Origin: a virus
DNA length: 36,673 nucleotides
IMG/VR virus record: IMGVR_UViG_3300024503_000006
Coordinates: 1 to 36,673 of that record
Reading direction: 5' to 3' (one strand)
This document shows, piece by piece, positions 22,291 to 31,013 of the stretch. The notes beneath the pieces were generated by a model. It did not search any database. It saw nothing but the letters and a program-made list of their open reading frames with translations, and was not told where the DNA came from. The number at the start of each line of letters is the position of its first letter. Position 1 is the stretch's first letter. The translations under genes and the position numbers were made by a program.

Positions 22291-24385
22291 CAGTCAGGCT
22301 CCCCAGTTCCTTAATCGTCTTCAGGACAATCTCAGCCTGTTTTGTACGGCTGGCCTCGTCTGCAATGTCCATAGCCAAAATAGCTTGCAATTGCTGGACT
22401 GCTAACTGAGCCTCTTTAATCCGAATATCGGCCTGATCCTTCTGGTTCTTCATCTGCATCTCAATGCCCTTACGGGTGAACTCAGCCTCTAACGTCTGAC
22501 GCTCCAGATCCAACTTAGCAGCATCAATCTGAGCCTTTGCCTGAGTCTTCTCACGCTCTACCTGCGCCAACATCTGCGCTACTTCTGCCTGTGCATCAGG
22601 AGCAGGAGGCTGTGGCTGCGACAACATCTGGTCTTGCTCAGGCGTAATCTCATTCATGAAGGCGTTAGCATCCTTGAAACCTGCTGCCTCAATGAACTTA
22701 GCCAATGTGTTCCGATATTGACCAACCGATACCAATGGGTTCGATGGGCCATACTGCTGAATAATCTGTTCCTGCTTGGCAAGTACCATCTGGAGCATTG
22801 CCAGCTTCTGATCCCGATCACCAGAACCAAGGCCAACATTGACCGATACATCGTACTCATTTGACCATGTACGAGGATCAAACTGGACGTACTTGCCACG
22901 CATACGGACGATCTTTGGCTTGTCCTGATACTTGCCCAACAGATGCAAAATACCCCTAAACAGGCTCTTAACGCCTGTCTCAGCAAAGATACGGGCAATC
23001 AACTCCAGCTTTCCAGAGTTAGACTTCATCATCGCAGCAACAGCCGCAGCCGTTACATTGGACAGCACATCAGGATCAAGACCTTGTTGCGCGTCATTAA
23101 CACCAGTACGCTTAGTCTGGATCTCGTCCATATACTGGAGCATTGGCATAGCCTGACCAAAGGTAGACTGAACCTGAAGCGGAACCAGAGCGTTAGGATT
23201 CTTGAGTCGGACGATACCGCCGGGAGTAGCGTTCAGCAGGTCATCGAGGTTCACCTGACCGTCTACAGCACCAACCCGGTTATTGTTCGTCAGATAGAGA
23301 TTATCGAGAGACTGACGGGTAACAGTGGACTTGATAAGCTGGATGTCCATAACCCGATCTGCCAGCGACTGACCGAAAAACTTATGAGGAATAGGGATAG
23401 GACAGATGCTGTGGAACGGAATAAAGTCGCAGTCTTCATCTTCTAGTATTTCCGATCCGCAATAAACAATCCTACGCAACTCAGCGATTCCGTCATCGTT
23501 CTCGTCAATGCGTATATAGCACTCGTATACCTCGACCGTCTGCATGGCAGGATCGATGGCCTGAGTTTGATCTGGCTGCTCACCTTGGTTAAATCGAGCC
23601 ACTCGCTCAGGAGAGAAGGATAGATCGTCATAAGAAGGTAGCGCATCTACGATGTCTTTGTCGTAGCCCATTGCAATCAATTCTGACCGCTGCATGAGCT
23701 TTCGATGAGCTACAAAAGGAGAATCCTCAATATTCCTAGCAGCCTTGGAAATCAGGAACTCCTCGGGAGGAACATTCTCAATCTTGACTTGACCGTACTT
23801 GTTCACCCGCTTGACCGTAACGTCGTAGGACGGAGCCATGACAGGCTGACCCATCATATCCGTACCAGCAGGGATCATCTCTACCTTCTGACGGACAACC
23901 TCTAGCGACTCATCAGACAGGAGTAGCGCCAGTTCATCCTCAGTTAGGTTCTTGTATTTCTCTTTGGTAACGTCTTCCTTGGCATCCCAATAGGACTTAA
24001 CGACACCAACCTTCTGGAGCAGGGCATCCTTGAACCAGTTGTGCAGGATCAATAGACCGTCATTCTCACGGTAAAACACCCAGTTAGAATAATCTGTGGC
24101 CTGTTTAGCAGACTCCTCGTCTTCAGCAGTCTTAGGCTCAAAATAGACAATATCCTCAGTAGTCGTAAAGACTCGGATAAGTTGTGGCAGCGCACCATCA
24201 ATAGCCTCGGCAACCTCACCAGTGACAATCTGGCTACGTCCTTCTACCTCATTGCCATAGGGATTACGGAGATAATAATCTAGCGCCTTACGACGTTCTT
24301 CAGTGGTTTCAGTGTCAAGATAGCCGATAGAGTCATCTATCTCGGCTTCGACAATGCTCTTAATCTGGCCTTCATCCATCTTCAT
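22283..24385 (-). CDS. Portal protein, P22-like
   Basis: The 700-aa protein forms the DNA-entry dodecamer. Landmarks: YYLRNPYGNEVEGRSQIVTG, DYSNWVFYRENDGLLILHNW and DALLQKVGVVKSYWDAK in the first 150 residues; then VKIENVPPEEFLISKAARNI, HKFFGQSLADRVMD and DGIAELRRIVY; then FAETGVKSLFRGILHLLGK. The C-terminal 140 residues are a Gln/Ala/Lys coiled coil (EREKTQAKAQIDAAKLDLER), comparable to the long C-terminal barrel of P22-type portals. Length and order beside the large terminase agree. Confidence 0.93.
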   Translation of the reverse strand: MKMDEGQIKSIVEAEIDDSIGYLDTETTEERRKALDYYLRNPYGNEVEGRSQIVTGEVAEAIDGALPQLIRVFTTTEDIVYFEPKTAEDEESAKQATDYSNWVFYRENDGLLILHNWFKDALLQKVGVVKSYWDAKEDVTKEKYKNLTEDELALLLSDESLEVVRQKVEMIPAGTDMMGQPVMAPSYDVTVKRVNKYGQVKIENVPPEEFLISKAARNIEDSPFVAHRKLMQRSELIAMGYDKDIVDALPSYDDLSFSPERVARFNQGEQPDQTQAIDPAMQTVEVYECYIRIDENDDGIAELRRIVYCGSEILEDEDCDFIPFHSICPIPIPHKFFGQSLADRVMDIQLIKSTVTRQSLDNLYLTNNNRVGAVDGQVNLDDLLNATPGGIVRLKNPNALVPLQVQSTFGQAMPMLQYMDEIQTKRTGVNDAQQGLDPDVLSNVTAAAVAAMMKSNSGKLELIARIFAETGVKSLFRGILHLLGKYQDKPKIVRMRGKYVQFDPRTWSNEYDVSVNVGLGSGDRDQKLAMLQMVLAKQEQIIQQYGPSNPLVSVGQYRNTLAKFIEAAGFKDANAFMNEITPEQDQMLSQPQPPAPDAQAEVAQMLAQVEREKTQAKAQIDAAKLDLERQTLEAEFTRKGIEMQMKNQKDQADIRIKEAQLAVQQLQAILAMDIADEASRTKQAEIVLKTIKELGSLTGG

Positions 24386-24412
24386 AGCAAGCCCTTACAG
24401 GAATTTTGCTTA

Positions 24413-25687
24413 TTATACAACCCATTTGGCGTTGATAGGCAAATCTGTTGACCATGAATCGTCGCTCTCGTCAAGCCCAATTGCCAAGTATCTGAAGGCA
24501 TCTGAGTAATGGCTAGACCAGTCGTGCAGTGGCTTATCGTAGAACACCTGCTGTTTCTCGTTATATTCCCGCCGATAGTTCCTCAAGGCATCCAGACCAG
24601 CCTTGGTTTTGTGGTCAAACCAGCAACGTGGCAGCAAGCGTCTGACAGCCTGAATCCCGTCAGCTATAGACAGTCTGGGCGCAACCGTAATCTCTAGTCC
24701 TGCCTCCTCTAAGACCTCCTTACGGCTCTTGCCAGTGCCTAGCTCCCTTACCTCAACGTCATGCGGAAGTATTTGCGAGAAGCCCTCGTACCTGTTCTCC
24801 CTGAGCCATGATACGTACCAATCCAGACCGACTCCGTGGTTTTCGATGCAGTCGATAAGCCTGATTTCCTTGCCAGCCAGTTGAGCCACCCATAGGCAAG
24901 TAGAGTCACCCATACCAAGATCCCAAGCAACAAAAGACTTGCAAAGGTCATCCCGGTCAATAGTCGTGATCCTAGACTTGGCTTCGAGATCGTTAATAAT
25001 CTGACCATAGTAACTACCCTCAACCGCTGCGTTAAAGGAACACTCAAACTCCTGAGCGTACTTGTCTTCGCCCATCTCCTTACGAGCAGCCCAGAGTTCT
25101 TTCTCGTTAAGAATCCCTGTCTCGCTGGCCCTGAACTCCAGTAACGCCCAGCCTTCTGCTGTCTGCGCCCTATCTCTAAAGTCAGCAAAGTGGTTCTTTC
25201 CCTTAGGCGTACCAATGAATAAGCACCACGTAGGAGCCTCGTCAGTGTTGCGGTCTGCTAATGCTGGTCTAATGACTTCGTTCCAGATCTTTGGGTTTTG
25301 GTCTCCGATTTCGTCAAGGACAACTCCATCAAAATACTGCCCCCTAAGGCTATCAGCATTATCAGACCCGTAAAGACTAATGCGCCGACCCCAAAAATCA
25401 ACCCTAAGTTCCGAGATATTAGCCACAGCCCCAAGAGGACGAGTAAATTCAAGTAAGTAATCCCACGCCACCCTTTTGGACTGAGCATAAGTCGGAGCAA
25501 TATAGGCAAATCGTGGGTTTGGTTTCTTGCACTCAATTGCAGCCTTTATGAGATGGTTAATGGCAGATACAGTCTTGCCCATACGACGATGAGCTACTAC
25601 AACCGTAAACCTGTGGTTATCTACTGCCTCATGGATCTTTAGCTGCTGCTCACGAGGCTTATAAGCAATCTCGATTACTTCTGCCAT
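24413..25687 (-). CDS. terL: Terminase large subunit
   Basis: The 424-aa packaging motor has an ATPase with Walker A AHRRMGKT (residues 32-39), Walker B FDGVVLDE (D125, E126) and coupling motif FIGTPKGKNHF. The C-terminal nuclease shows SFVAWDLGMGDST (D256), LPHDVEVRE (D310) and HDWSSHYSDAFRYLAIG at the end. All catalytic positions are present. It overlaps the small terminase gene by 13 bases. The packaging strategy cannot be told from sequence alone; the closed contig with no fixed ends would fit either headful packaging or cohesive ends joined by the assembler. Confidence 0.95.
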   Translation of the reverse strand: MAEVIEIAYKPREQQLKIHEAVDNHRFTVVVAHRRMGKTVSAINHLIKAAIECKKPNPRFAYIAPTYAQSKRVAWDYLLEFTRPLGAVANISELRVDFWGRRISLYGSDNADSLRGQYFDGVVLDEIGDQNPKIWNEVIRPALADRNTDEAPTWCLFIGTPKGKNHFADFRDRAQTAEGWALLEFRASETGILNEKELWAARKEMGEDKYAQEFECSFNAAVEGSYYGQIINDLEAKSRITTIDRDDLCKSFVAWDLGMGDSTCLWVAQLAGKEIRLIDCIENHGVGLDWYVSWLRENRYEGFSQILPHDVEVRELGTGKSRKEVLEEAGLEITVAPRLSIADGIQAVRRLLPRCWFDHKTKAGLDALRNYRREYNEKQQVFYDKPLHDWSSHYSDAFRYLAIGLDESDDSWSTDLPINAKWVV

Positions 25688-25974
25688 GTAACCACGTGTT
25701 CCTGTGGCCCACCACCAGCGCCTGTTACCTCAGTCCTAGCCAGCTTAGGAATATGGTACTCAGATAGCTTCTGGATAATGTCCAATGCCTTATGAGGATC
25801 TTTATCAGCCACCTCATTAAGCCATCTATCCATGTTAGGAGCATTGCGCTCTAATAGCTCTGCAATAGCCTCTCTGACCTTGCTAGTGGCCTTATTAGGC
25901 ATTCCTTTAGGTCTACCCGGCCCTGCTAGTCCTTTGCCGATTTCTGGCGTTTCTTTAACGTTATTTGTTTCCAT
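25675..25974 (-). CDS. terS: Terminase small subunit-like protein
   Basis: The 99-aa product has an N-terminal AT-hook-like basic patch, GPGRPKGMPNKATSKVREAI, and a helical region (ELLERNAPNMDRWLNEV, HKALDIIQKLSEYHIPKLAR) followed by a Gly-rich tail (GAGGGPQEH). This arrangement is usual for small proteins directly before the large terminase and annotated as small terminase or DUF5681-like. It would recognise the packaging start site. It is shorter than classical small terminases, so the call is supported mainly by position and motif. Confidence 0.78.
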   Translation of the reverse strand: METNNVKETPEIGKGLAGPGRPKGMPNKATSKVREAIAELLERNAPNMDRWLNEVADKDPHKALDIIQKLSEYHIPKLARTEVTGAGGGPQEHVVTWQK

Positions 25975-25995
25975 AATTGCATTACCTTTCAGGTG

Positions 25996-26181
25996 TCATG
26001 CCTTACCACTTGCTTTGTCAAACATATACTCAAATTGACTAGCAACAAATATTGCATCTTCGTCACTTAAGCTATCTAGCAATATATCCCTGCCTGATGA
26101 TGTTTTTACAAAATCAACGCCTTTTGGCAAATGGTTGTTTCTGAACCATGTAATAAATGCTCTAGCTTCTGTTTGTGTCAT
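25996..26181 (-). CDS. Hypothetical protein, 61 aa
   Basis: A short soluble protein, mainly helical (TEARAFITWFRNNHLP, DEDAIFVASQFEYMFD), with a small beta turn (FVKTSSGRDILLDSL). It sits between the polyvalent-type protein and small terminase, in the same transcript, with short gaps on both sides. No motif or family is recognised. It is kept because it fits the gene spacing and the strand of the operon, not because of a match. Confidence 0.65.
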   Translation of the reverse strand: MTQTEARAFITWFRNNHLPKGVDFVKTSSGRDILLDSLSDEDAIFVASQFEYMFDKASGKA

Positions 26182-26205
26182 TGCATTATCCTTTGGATGT
26201 CATGC

Positions 26206-28488
26206 TTACTTACGATCTTGTTGGCTACCTAATAGTCCTGTTCCAATTATAGGTGCTGCTTGGAATAGTGGCTGGCCTTTAGATACTCCTGCTCTCATCT
26301 CTGGTGTTATGTCTATGTAACGAACTCTTGCCATTCCGCTATTACTAAACTTGCTTCTATCTTCACCTAATTGCTCTAGCAAATCTAAATCTTCTTGGAC
26401 TTGTTTATCTGATTGAGTTCGTATCTTAGTCTCCCCTACCTTAGCTCCCCACTTCTTACCGTACTTATCTAGGAACTTAGGATATATCTCGTCGTAATAC
26501 TTCTTCATTCCTTCGCCGCCAATTTTCAAATCACCACCAGAAAGTTCTGTCATGTATTGCTTACTTGATGTCATTGAAACAGGATCATACTTTCCTGCAA
26601 CTTCTGTTTGCTTACCAGTACCTTTAGACATCTTTTCAGCAATTTCTTTACCAACGTAATCAGCCAATTTGCCTTCTGGTATTGCTTCACCAATCATTTG
26701 ACCACGGCCTTGGACTTGTGCGCTAACTCTATAAGTACCGTCAGCATTTTTGCTGTATAACAAATTATCAACTTGCTTACTCAAGTCAAACCTAGCTGCT
26801 TGCTGGCTACCTGTTGTCAATCCGATACGATCATAACCATTCTCGGCTGCGTGCTGTATTGCTCTCTTTAGGGCTAGTTGATACCAAGTATCTTTAAATG
26901 GAGCATCTGGTACTCCACCTTTTGATGCAGTCCACGCAGACTGTAATTGCTCATATTTAGCCACTTCTTCCGGCTGCATACGCTTCAACGTTGCATACAT
27001 AGAAAGATTTTGCTCAGGATTAAGGTCATATTTTGCAGCCAATTCTTTAGAATAATCTCTAAATTGCTTTTCAGCATCCCTTGATGCCGCCGATATATAG
27101 CCCTTATCTCTACCTGCCTGATGCCAGTCGCTCTGCACTTCCTCAATAAGCAACATCTTCTTACCATCAGCGTCTACTCTGTCATTGACTCGTAAATGGG
27201 CTAAAACATTCTTTTGCGGGAAATGCGGTGAACTATATTGCTGTACTGTATTATTTAGCGCATCAAAATTTGCTAACTCATCTGGCGTCATCAAATTTCT
27301 GAATGTAGGGGTTCCATATTTCTCATACATCTGACGAGCAAATTCTTCTGCTTGTCTTGTTGTCCCCCTATCTGGCATCGTCAGCAGCAACTCACGGTAA
27401 TTCTCACCCCCCGGCAATTGCCATTTACCAAATTTTGGTGGTGTAGTTTCTGGAATTTGTATACCAAGTTTCTGCTGAACCTTTTCAACAGCGTCAAACA
27501 TCTTACCTAAACCTAACAACTCATATTGTCCGTCAGGAGTTCTCCAAGCGTAACCAGATGACGTATCTCGTATTTCTCCTATTGGTTTATTATCAACAAT
27601 TAAGGAGTTACCCTCCCATCTTGTTGGGCTTGTACCATATTGCACTTCCTGAACATCTACACGGTTATTAGCAATATAGTCCTGAACTTCCTGCTTAGTA
27701 ACATTCTGCTTACCCTTCAGGTAATCATCCAGACCCATCCACTTAATCTCGTCAGCCCGTACATCCTGACCCTTCATAATGTCATTCAGGAATGCCTGAC
27801 CAGCACCTTGTTTACGAGGACTTGCTATTGCAGCTTGCTCAACCGCACTGTAAAAGCCAATGTCTGACTTAGGAGCCGTTTGCAATAGCCCGGGAGCATT
27901 CTGAATACTTAAGCCTACTGGCATACCTTTAGTAGCCTTTAATCCAGCCTTACCAGCACCATATCCAACAGCGCCAAGAGTAGCCATATCCAATACATCC
28001 ATTGGATTTGGAGCCTTGCCCATACCAATATCAGTATAAGCCTGTTGCGCTCCAGTAACTCCAAGCACATCTGCTGGCTTAATTGCGCTTAGTAACTGGT
28101 TTAAATTAACCTGATTAGTCTGCAATCCACCGGGAAGAACCTCACCAGTAGGCTGTTGCTTAGGTGCAAAATTAAATCCTGTAGGTATCGTTACTTGAGC
28201 AGGAGCAGTTGTTGTAGGAAACAAAGCCTCAAGATTCAATGGGTTAGCAGTAACTACTTGCTGTGCATTAGGAAGAATCTGATTTAGAAATTGACCTACT
28301 CGACCAGCACCAGCAGCGGCTAATTGTGCAGGATTCTCTGCTACAGGCGTGATTGTTCCATATGTTCTTTGCTGAAGATTTTGAATAGAAGGCATTGGAA
28401 CTCGACCTCTAGGATCAAGCCCTTTACTCTGATTAAACAGAATCCTGTCTATCTCAGCTTGCGTTAGTTGTCTGGGCATCTCAGCCAT
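26206..28488 (-). CDS. Large polyvalent-type protein, 760 aa
   Basis: Residues 1-205 are Gln/Pro/Ala-rich and low in structure. From about 208 a folded region begins with IGFYSAVEQAA and EIKWMGLDDYLKGK, followed by LTKQEV-like KQEVQDYIANN. Later blocks are HFPQKNVLAHLRVNDRVD (about 422-439), EEVQSDWHQAGRDKGY (449-464), FKDTWYQLALKRAIQHAAEN (531-550) and a GYDRIGLTTGSQ block. These blocks recur in large phage and plasmid polyvalent proteins that are carried into the cell with DNA. No catalytic activity is established from them; the charged EEVQSDWHQ is the best candidate site. It may be a virion-borne effector acting at entry. Confidence 0.65.
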   Translation of the reverse strand: MAEMPRQLTQAEIDRILFNQSKGLDPRGRVPMPSIQNLQQRTYGTITPVAENPAQLAAAGAGRVGQFLNQILPNAQQVVTANPLNLEALFPTTTAPAQVTIPTGFNFAPKQQPTGEVLPGGLQTNQVNLNQLLSAIKPADVLGVTGAQQAYTDIGMGKAPNPMDVLDMATLGAVGYGAGKAGLKATKGMPVGLSIQNAPGLLQTAPKSDIGFYSAVEQAAIASPRKQGAGQAFLNDIMKGQDVRADEIKWMGLDDYLKGKQNVTKQEVQDYIANNRVDVQEVQYGTSPTRWEGNSLIVDNKPIGEIRDTSSGYAWRTPDGQYELLGLGKMFDAVEKVQQKLGIQIPETTPPKFGKWQLPGGENYRELLLTMPDRGTTRQAEEFARQMYEKYGTPTFRNLMTPDELANFDALNNTVQQYSSPHFPQKNVLAHLRVNDRVDADGKKMLLIEEVQSDWHQAGRDKGYISAASRDAEKQFRDYSKELAAKYDLNPEQNLSMYATLKRMQPEEVAKYEQLQSAWTASKGGVPDAPFKDTWYQLALKRAIQHAAENGYDRIGLTTGSQQAARFDLSKQVDNLLYSKNADGTYRVSAQVQGRGQMIGEAIPEGKLADYVGKEIAEKMSKGTGKQTEVAGKYDPVSMTSSKQYMTELSGGDLKIGGEGMKKYYDEIYPKFLDKYGKKWGAKVGETKIRTQSDKQVQEDLDLLEQLGEDRSKFSNSGMARVRYIDITPEMRAGVSKGQPLFQAAPIIGTGLLGSQQDRK

Positions 28489-29188
28489 AGAAAACCTCGT
28501 ACATATCCGGCCTGTTAGCCTTTATCCACTCTCGTGGCTCCTCATGGCATTTCTTGTAGTCAATCCCTACTGTTTGGCTTCCTGCATGATGCACATAAGC
28601 CCTTGATACGAAATGCCTAAATCCTGCTTCTTGCAGGTCATGGCATATTATATTATCGGAATACCAATTAGTGCTAGGAAACTTAGACGCATCCCATGCC
28701 TTTTTGCTTATGCTGGCAAATATCGGAGCGATTACCTCTGTCTCCTTAATATTGCCCTCACTTGCCCATCTCAAACCCTCTTGACGGTCATCATAAACAG
28801 GGAATCTAATGTTTTGGTCATGCAATACATAATCCGATCTGGCTCCCAAGAATCCGAAATTTACGGACTGTGATTCCAGAATTCCCGCATCATGCGTCAT
28901 TAACCTGATCGTGTAAGGATTCAGCACCACATCGTCATTGCTCAGGATTACTGAGTCGTACTTCCCATGCTCAAAAGCGTAGTCTGTAGCTACATTGTAG
29001 GCATCCCCAAAGTTATTAGCCTGATTCGGCCTCCAGACCAGATTCGGCAGGATACTCTTAGCCCTATGCCAAAGATCTAAGCTATTCCCAAATAGGTATA
29101 CAGGCATCGTGGGCGCATAGACTCTGATGCTCTCAAGCAATATCGTAATGCCCGGATTATTCACAGTACATATAACTATAGCTTGCAC
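28481..29188 (-). CDS. GT-A fold glycosyltransferase-like protein
   Basis: The 235-aa product starts QAIVICTVNNPGITILLESI and has SVILSNDDVVLNPYTI (N84, D85, D86), the acidic metal site of GT-A transferases, then APIFASISKKAWDAS and NIICHDLQEAGFRHFVSRAY for the acceptor part. It overlaps the methyltransferase start by 13 bases and the polyvalent gene by eight. With the neighbouring methyltransferase it may make or attach a modified sugar; the acceptor is unknown. It is distinct in sequence from the 226-aa glycosyltransferase near the capsid gene. Confidence 0.75.
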   Translation of the reverse strand: MQAIVICTVNNPGITILLESIRVYAPTMPVYLFGNSLDLWHRAKSILPNLVWRPNQANNFGDAYNVATDYAFEHGKYDSVILSNDDVVLNPYTIRLMTHDAGILESQSVNFGFLGARSDYVLHDQNIRFPVYDDRQEGLRWASEGNIKETEVIAPIFASISKKAWDASKFPSTNWYSDNIICHDLQEAGFRHFVSRAYVHHAGSQTVGIDYKKCHEEPREWIKANRPDMYEVFYG

Positions 29189-29697
29189 AAAATCACCTTC
29201 ATAGAATCTACTGCGCGAGGCGTTCTGAGGATTTCCTGATCGGTAAATTTATTCTCGGACATCTCTGTCCCTAGCACTGATAAGTTAAAACGCAACTCTG
29301 TTAACTTAAACCCTTTATCCCACCCCAGATACCAGCACCAGTCTGTGTAGTACAGCCAGCTATTCTCATTGAAAGCCCGTACATGAGTCGGATCCTGCCA
29401 AGCACCTAGACTTAGCTCATAAGGAACAGAAATTACGAATTCGCCACCAGTTTTTAATAAGTCACGACAGTTCCTCATGGCGCTAATTAAGTCTGGAATA
29501 TGCTCTAAAACGTCATTTGCGACGATTTTTTCAAACATATCAGGCTTAATCTTGATCTGTCCGAATCGGGTTTCTATTACCTCACCCCATTGAACTTTAG
29601 AAATGTCGCAACACCAGTCAGGTTTTACCCTTGACTGAATGTCGGAGTTTAGACAGTCTTCTCTCCAGTCTTTGCCGGAGCCTAGATTTAATATCAC
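29176..29697 (-). CDS. SAM-dependent methyltransferase (class I)
   Basis: The 173-aa product has a compact Rossmann methyltransferase: motif I LNLGSGKDW (residues 3-11), an acidic residue at LNSDIQ, DVLEHIPDL (62-70), and CRDLLKTGGEFVISVPYE. These match the type 11/12 small-molecule methyltransferases often found beside glycosyltransferases in sugar gene clusters. DPTHVRAFNENSW resembles a substrate loop of that group. DNA methylation is unlikely since no NPPY/DPPY motif is seen. It is tightly coupled to the glycosyltransferase gene. Confidence 0.85.
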   Translation of the reverse strand: MILNLGSGKDWREDCLNSDIQSRVKPDWCCDISKVQWGEVIETRFGQIKIKPDMFEKIVANDVLEHIPDLISAMRNCRDLLKTGGEFVISVPYELSLGAWQDPTHVRAFNENSWLYYTDWCWYLGWDKGFKLTELRFNLSVLGTEMSENKFTDQEILRTPRAVDSMKVILCKL

Positions 29698-29993
29698 TTT
29701 TTCTTGTTTCTAGCGGAAATGGCTGCAGCTTTCTTCTTGGCATCGGCCTTACTGCTGGCTCCCCATGCTCGTAAAGACAATAGCAAACGAGTAGGCTCAC
29801 CATTAGGTTTCTTCTCCGGGCCGGGCATATTACCCATACGCGCCAAAAAGCTAGCTCGACGGGGGTTGTCACCTGCTTTGACTGGAGCCTTCAGGTTAGA
29901 ACCGGGATTCTCAGCCTCGTAAGACTTGCGACCCTTCTCGTTCAATCCACCTTTAGGATTCTTCCCCGCCTTCTTCGTCCATGCTGCTGCCAT
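29694..29993 (-). CDS. Basic phage protein (DUF6321-like)
   Basis: The 99-aa product is very basic: AAAWTKKAGKNPKGGLNEKG, RKSYEAENPGSNLKAPVK, NPRRASFLARMGNMPGPEKK and a final Lys-rich helix. The GKNPKGGLNxKGRKSYExENPGS-type string is widespread in phages. Basic patches suggest binding to DNA or RNA, but no role is known to me. It overlaps the start of the methyltransferase gene by four bases and the end of the Cys-rich gene by 41 bases. Confidence 0.8.
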   Translation of the reverse strand: MAAAWTKKAGKNPKGGLNEKGRKSYEAENPGSNLKAPVKAGDNPRRASFLARMGNMPGPEKKPNGEPTRLLLSLRAWGASSKADAKKKAAAISARNKKK

Positions 29994-30429
29994 ATTCTTC
30001 CTTCATCTCCATTTTTGCCATTCTGAGCATATTCTTCTGCTTCTCAGTCATCGGCTTAGTAATCGGGCCTCCAACAAGCCATGCAGAACAAGTACGGTCA
30101 GCAGCACACTTAAACTCAAACAACTCACAATAGCCTAGTTCTGCACTAGCAACAACCTCGTTAGCATAGGTCTCGCTATCTGATTCCTCACCCTGAATAC
30201 CCTTGATAATGCAATCCATCATCTCAGGAGTCTGGATAAATGCAGAGCAATTACCACAGTGCATTGTCTGTGCATTATCTGGAGTCGTAGCCCATTCCTC
30301 AGCACGTTTATTCCAGAAATCACCCGGTTCCTCTGGGTTTGCAGGGCCATAGCCTACATTCTTAAATGCCCAATCCCGATTCTTCAGGTTAAGCTGGATG
30401 TCTGAGCAGACTTTAGGACAAGGTTTCAT
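29953..30429 (-). CDS. Cysteine-rich phage protein, 158 aa
   Basis: The product starts MKPCPKVCSDIQLNLKNRDW and has two further cysteine clusters: HCGNCSAFIQTPEMMDCII (about 57-75) and LGYCELFEFKCAADRTCSAW (about 98-117). Eight or more cysteines and the CGNC/CAADRTC spacing suggest an iron-sulfur or zinc site, as in a family common in podoviruses and siphoviruses. WLVGGPIT is also conserved in it. The C-terminus is acidic and Met-rich. The start overlaps the preceding 49-aa gene by four bases. Its function is not known. Confidence 0.8.
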   Translation of the reverse strand: MKPCPKVCSDIQLNLKNRDWAFKNVGYGPANPEEPGDFWNKRAEEWATTPDNAQTMHCGNCSAFIQTPEMMDCIIKGIQGEESDSETYANEVVASAELGYCELFEFKCAADRTCSAWLVGGPITKPMTEKQKNMLRMAKMEMKEEYGSSMDEEGGEES

Positions 30430-30575
30430 TTCTTCTTCTTTGCAGTCTTGGCTGCTTGTTTAAAGTCAGCCTTGGTTGGAGCGCCTTTAGTACCCGGTTT
30501 ACGCATCTTCTCGCCAGATCCTTCAGCAATACGTTTCCGTTTAGCAGCAATATTGGCGTAAAGACCGGGTTTCAC
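30426..30575 (-). CDS. Small basic phage protein, 49 aa
   Basis: A 49-codon frame starting at GTG 30575 and ending with the ATGA shared with the Cys-rich gene. It reads MKPGLYANIAAKRKRIAEG, then SGEKMRKPGTKGAPTKADF and a Lys-rich end. This is a well-known short basic phage protein, often beside the next small basic gene. The GTG overlaps the upstream stop as GTGA and AAGGG lies a few bases before. It may bind nucleic acid; no experiment is known to me. Confidence 0.8.
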   Translation of the reverse strand: MKPGLYANIAAKRKRIAEGSGEKMRKPGTKGAPTKADFKQAAKTAKKKK

Positions 30576-30736
30576 TTCTTACCCTTTTTCTTAGCCATGC
30601 CAGCTTGACTTAGTGCAATTGCTATCGCCTGTTTCTGAGACTTGACCACTGGGCCGCCCTTACCACTATGCAGCGTTCCCTTGCCAAATTCTGTCATTAC
30701 TTTGGCTACTTTCTTCTGGCCTTTGGTCTTCTTCAT
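30572..30736 (-). CDS. Small basic phage protein, 54 aa (DUF6496-like)
   Basis: A 54-codon frame starting ATG AAG AAG at 30736, with AGGAG nine bases upstream. The product is basic and includes KVAKVMTEFGKGTLHSGKGG and QAIAIALSQAGMAKKKG, the pattern of the DUF6496 family. The 5' end overlaps the end of the HNH-like gene by 71 bases in another frame, and the 3' end overlaps the next gene by three bases. It lies in a run of small basic proteins. Function unknown. Confidence 0.75.
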   Translation of the reverse strand: MKKTKGQKKVAKVMTEFGKGTLHSGKGGPVVKSQKQAIAIALSQAGMAKKKGKK

Positions 30737-31013
30737 TGAGCAATTCTCCTAGTTGGTATTGCAATTCTTGTTCTGTAACACCATAGGCTTTTTCAAAGGC
30801 TTTACGGCCTAAACCGTGATAGCCTGAGTTTCCTCGGTGATGCTCTGGACATAAAGGCAGGACGTTATCGTGAGAGTTTCTGACTCCCATCCCTAAACCC
30901 AAACCCCTGATATGGTGAATCTCGGCTGGAGTACCGGGATAACCTGCCCTATAGCAGATTATACAACCAATGTCAGCAACTTTTGACAAGTATTGTGCTT
31001 CTCTTTTACGCAC
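30666..31013 (-). CDS. HNH-type endonuclease-like protein
   Basis: The 115-aa product has the treble-clef pattern GCIIC (C17, C20), AEIHHIRGLGLGMG (H33, H34), NVLPLCPEHHRGNSG (C55, H58, H59). HHI and PLCxxHH are the core of HNH nucleases of the small recombination type, which nick or cut DNA. The last 35 residues are acidic and low in structure. Start is GTG at 31013, overlapping the preceding frame by eight bases. It may act in genome resolution or packaging; a location in the replication region rather than by the terminase favours the former. Confidence 0.82.
   Translation of the reverse strand: MRKREAQYLSKVADIGCIICYRAGYPGTPAEIHHIRGLGLGMGVRNSHDNVLPLCPEHHRGNSGYHGLGRKAFEKAYGVTEQELQYQLGELLNEEDQRPEESSQSNDRIWQGNAA

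Noticed and set aside
22654-22998. 114-aa frame within the portal gene
   Set aside because: Overlaps the conserved portal frame and shows no ribosome site or motif.
24748-25215. 155-aa minus-strand frame within the large terminase gene
   Set aside because: The terminase frame has intact catalytic motifs across this stretch; the alternative is composition noise.
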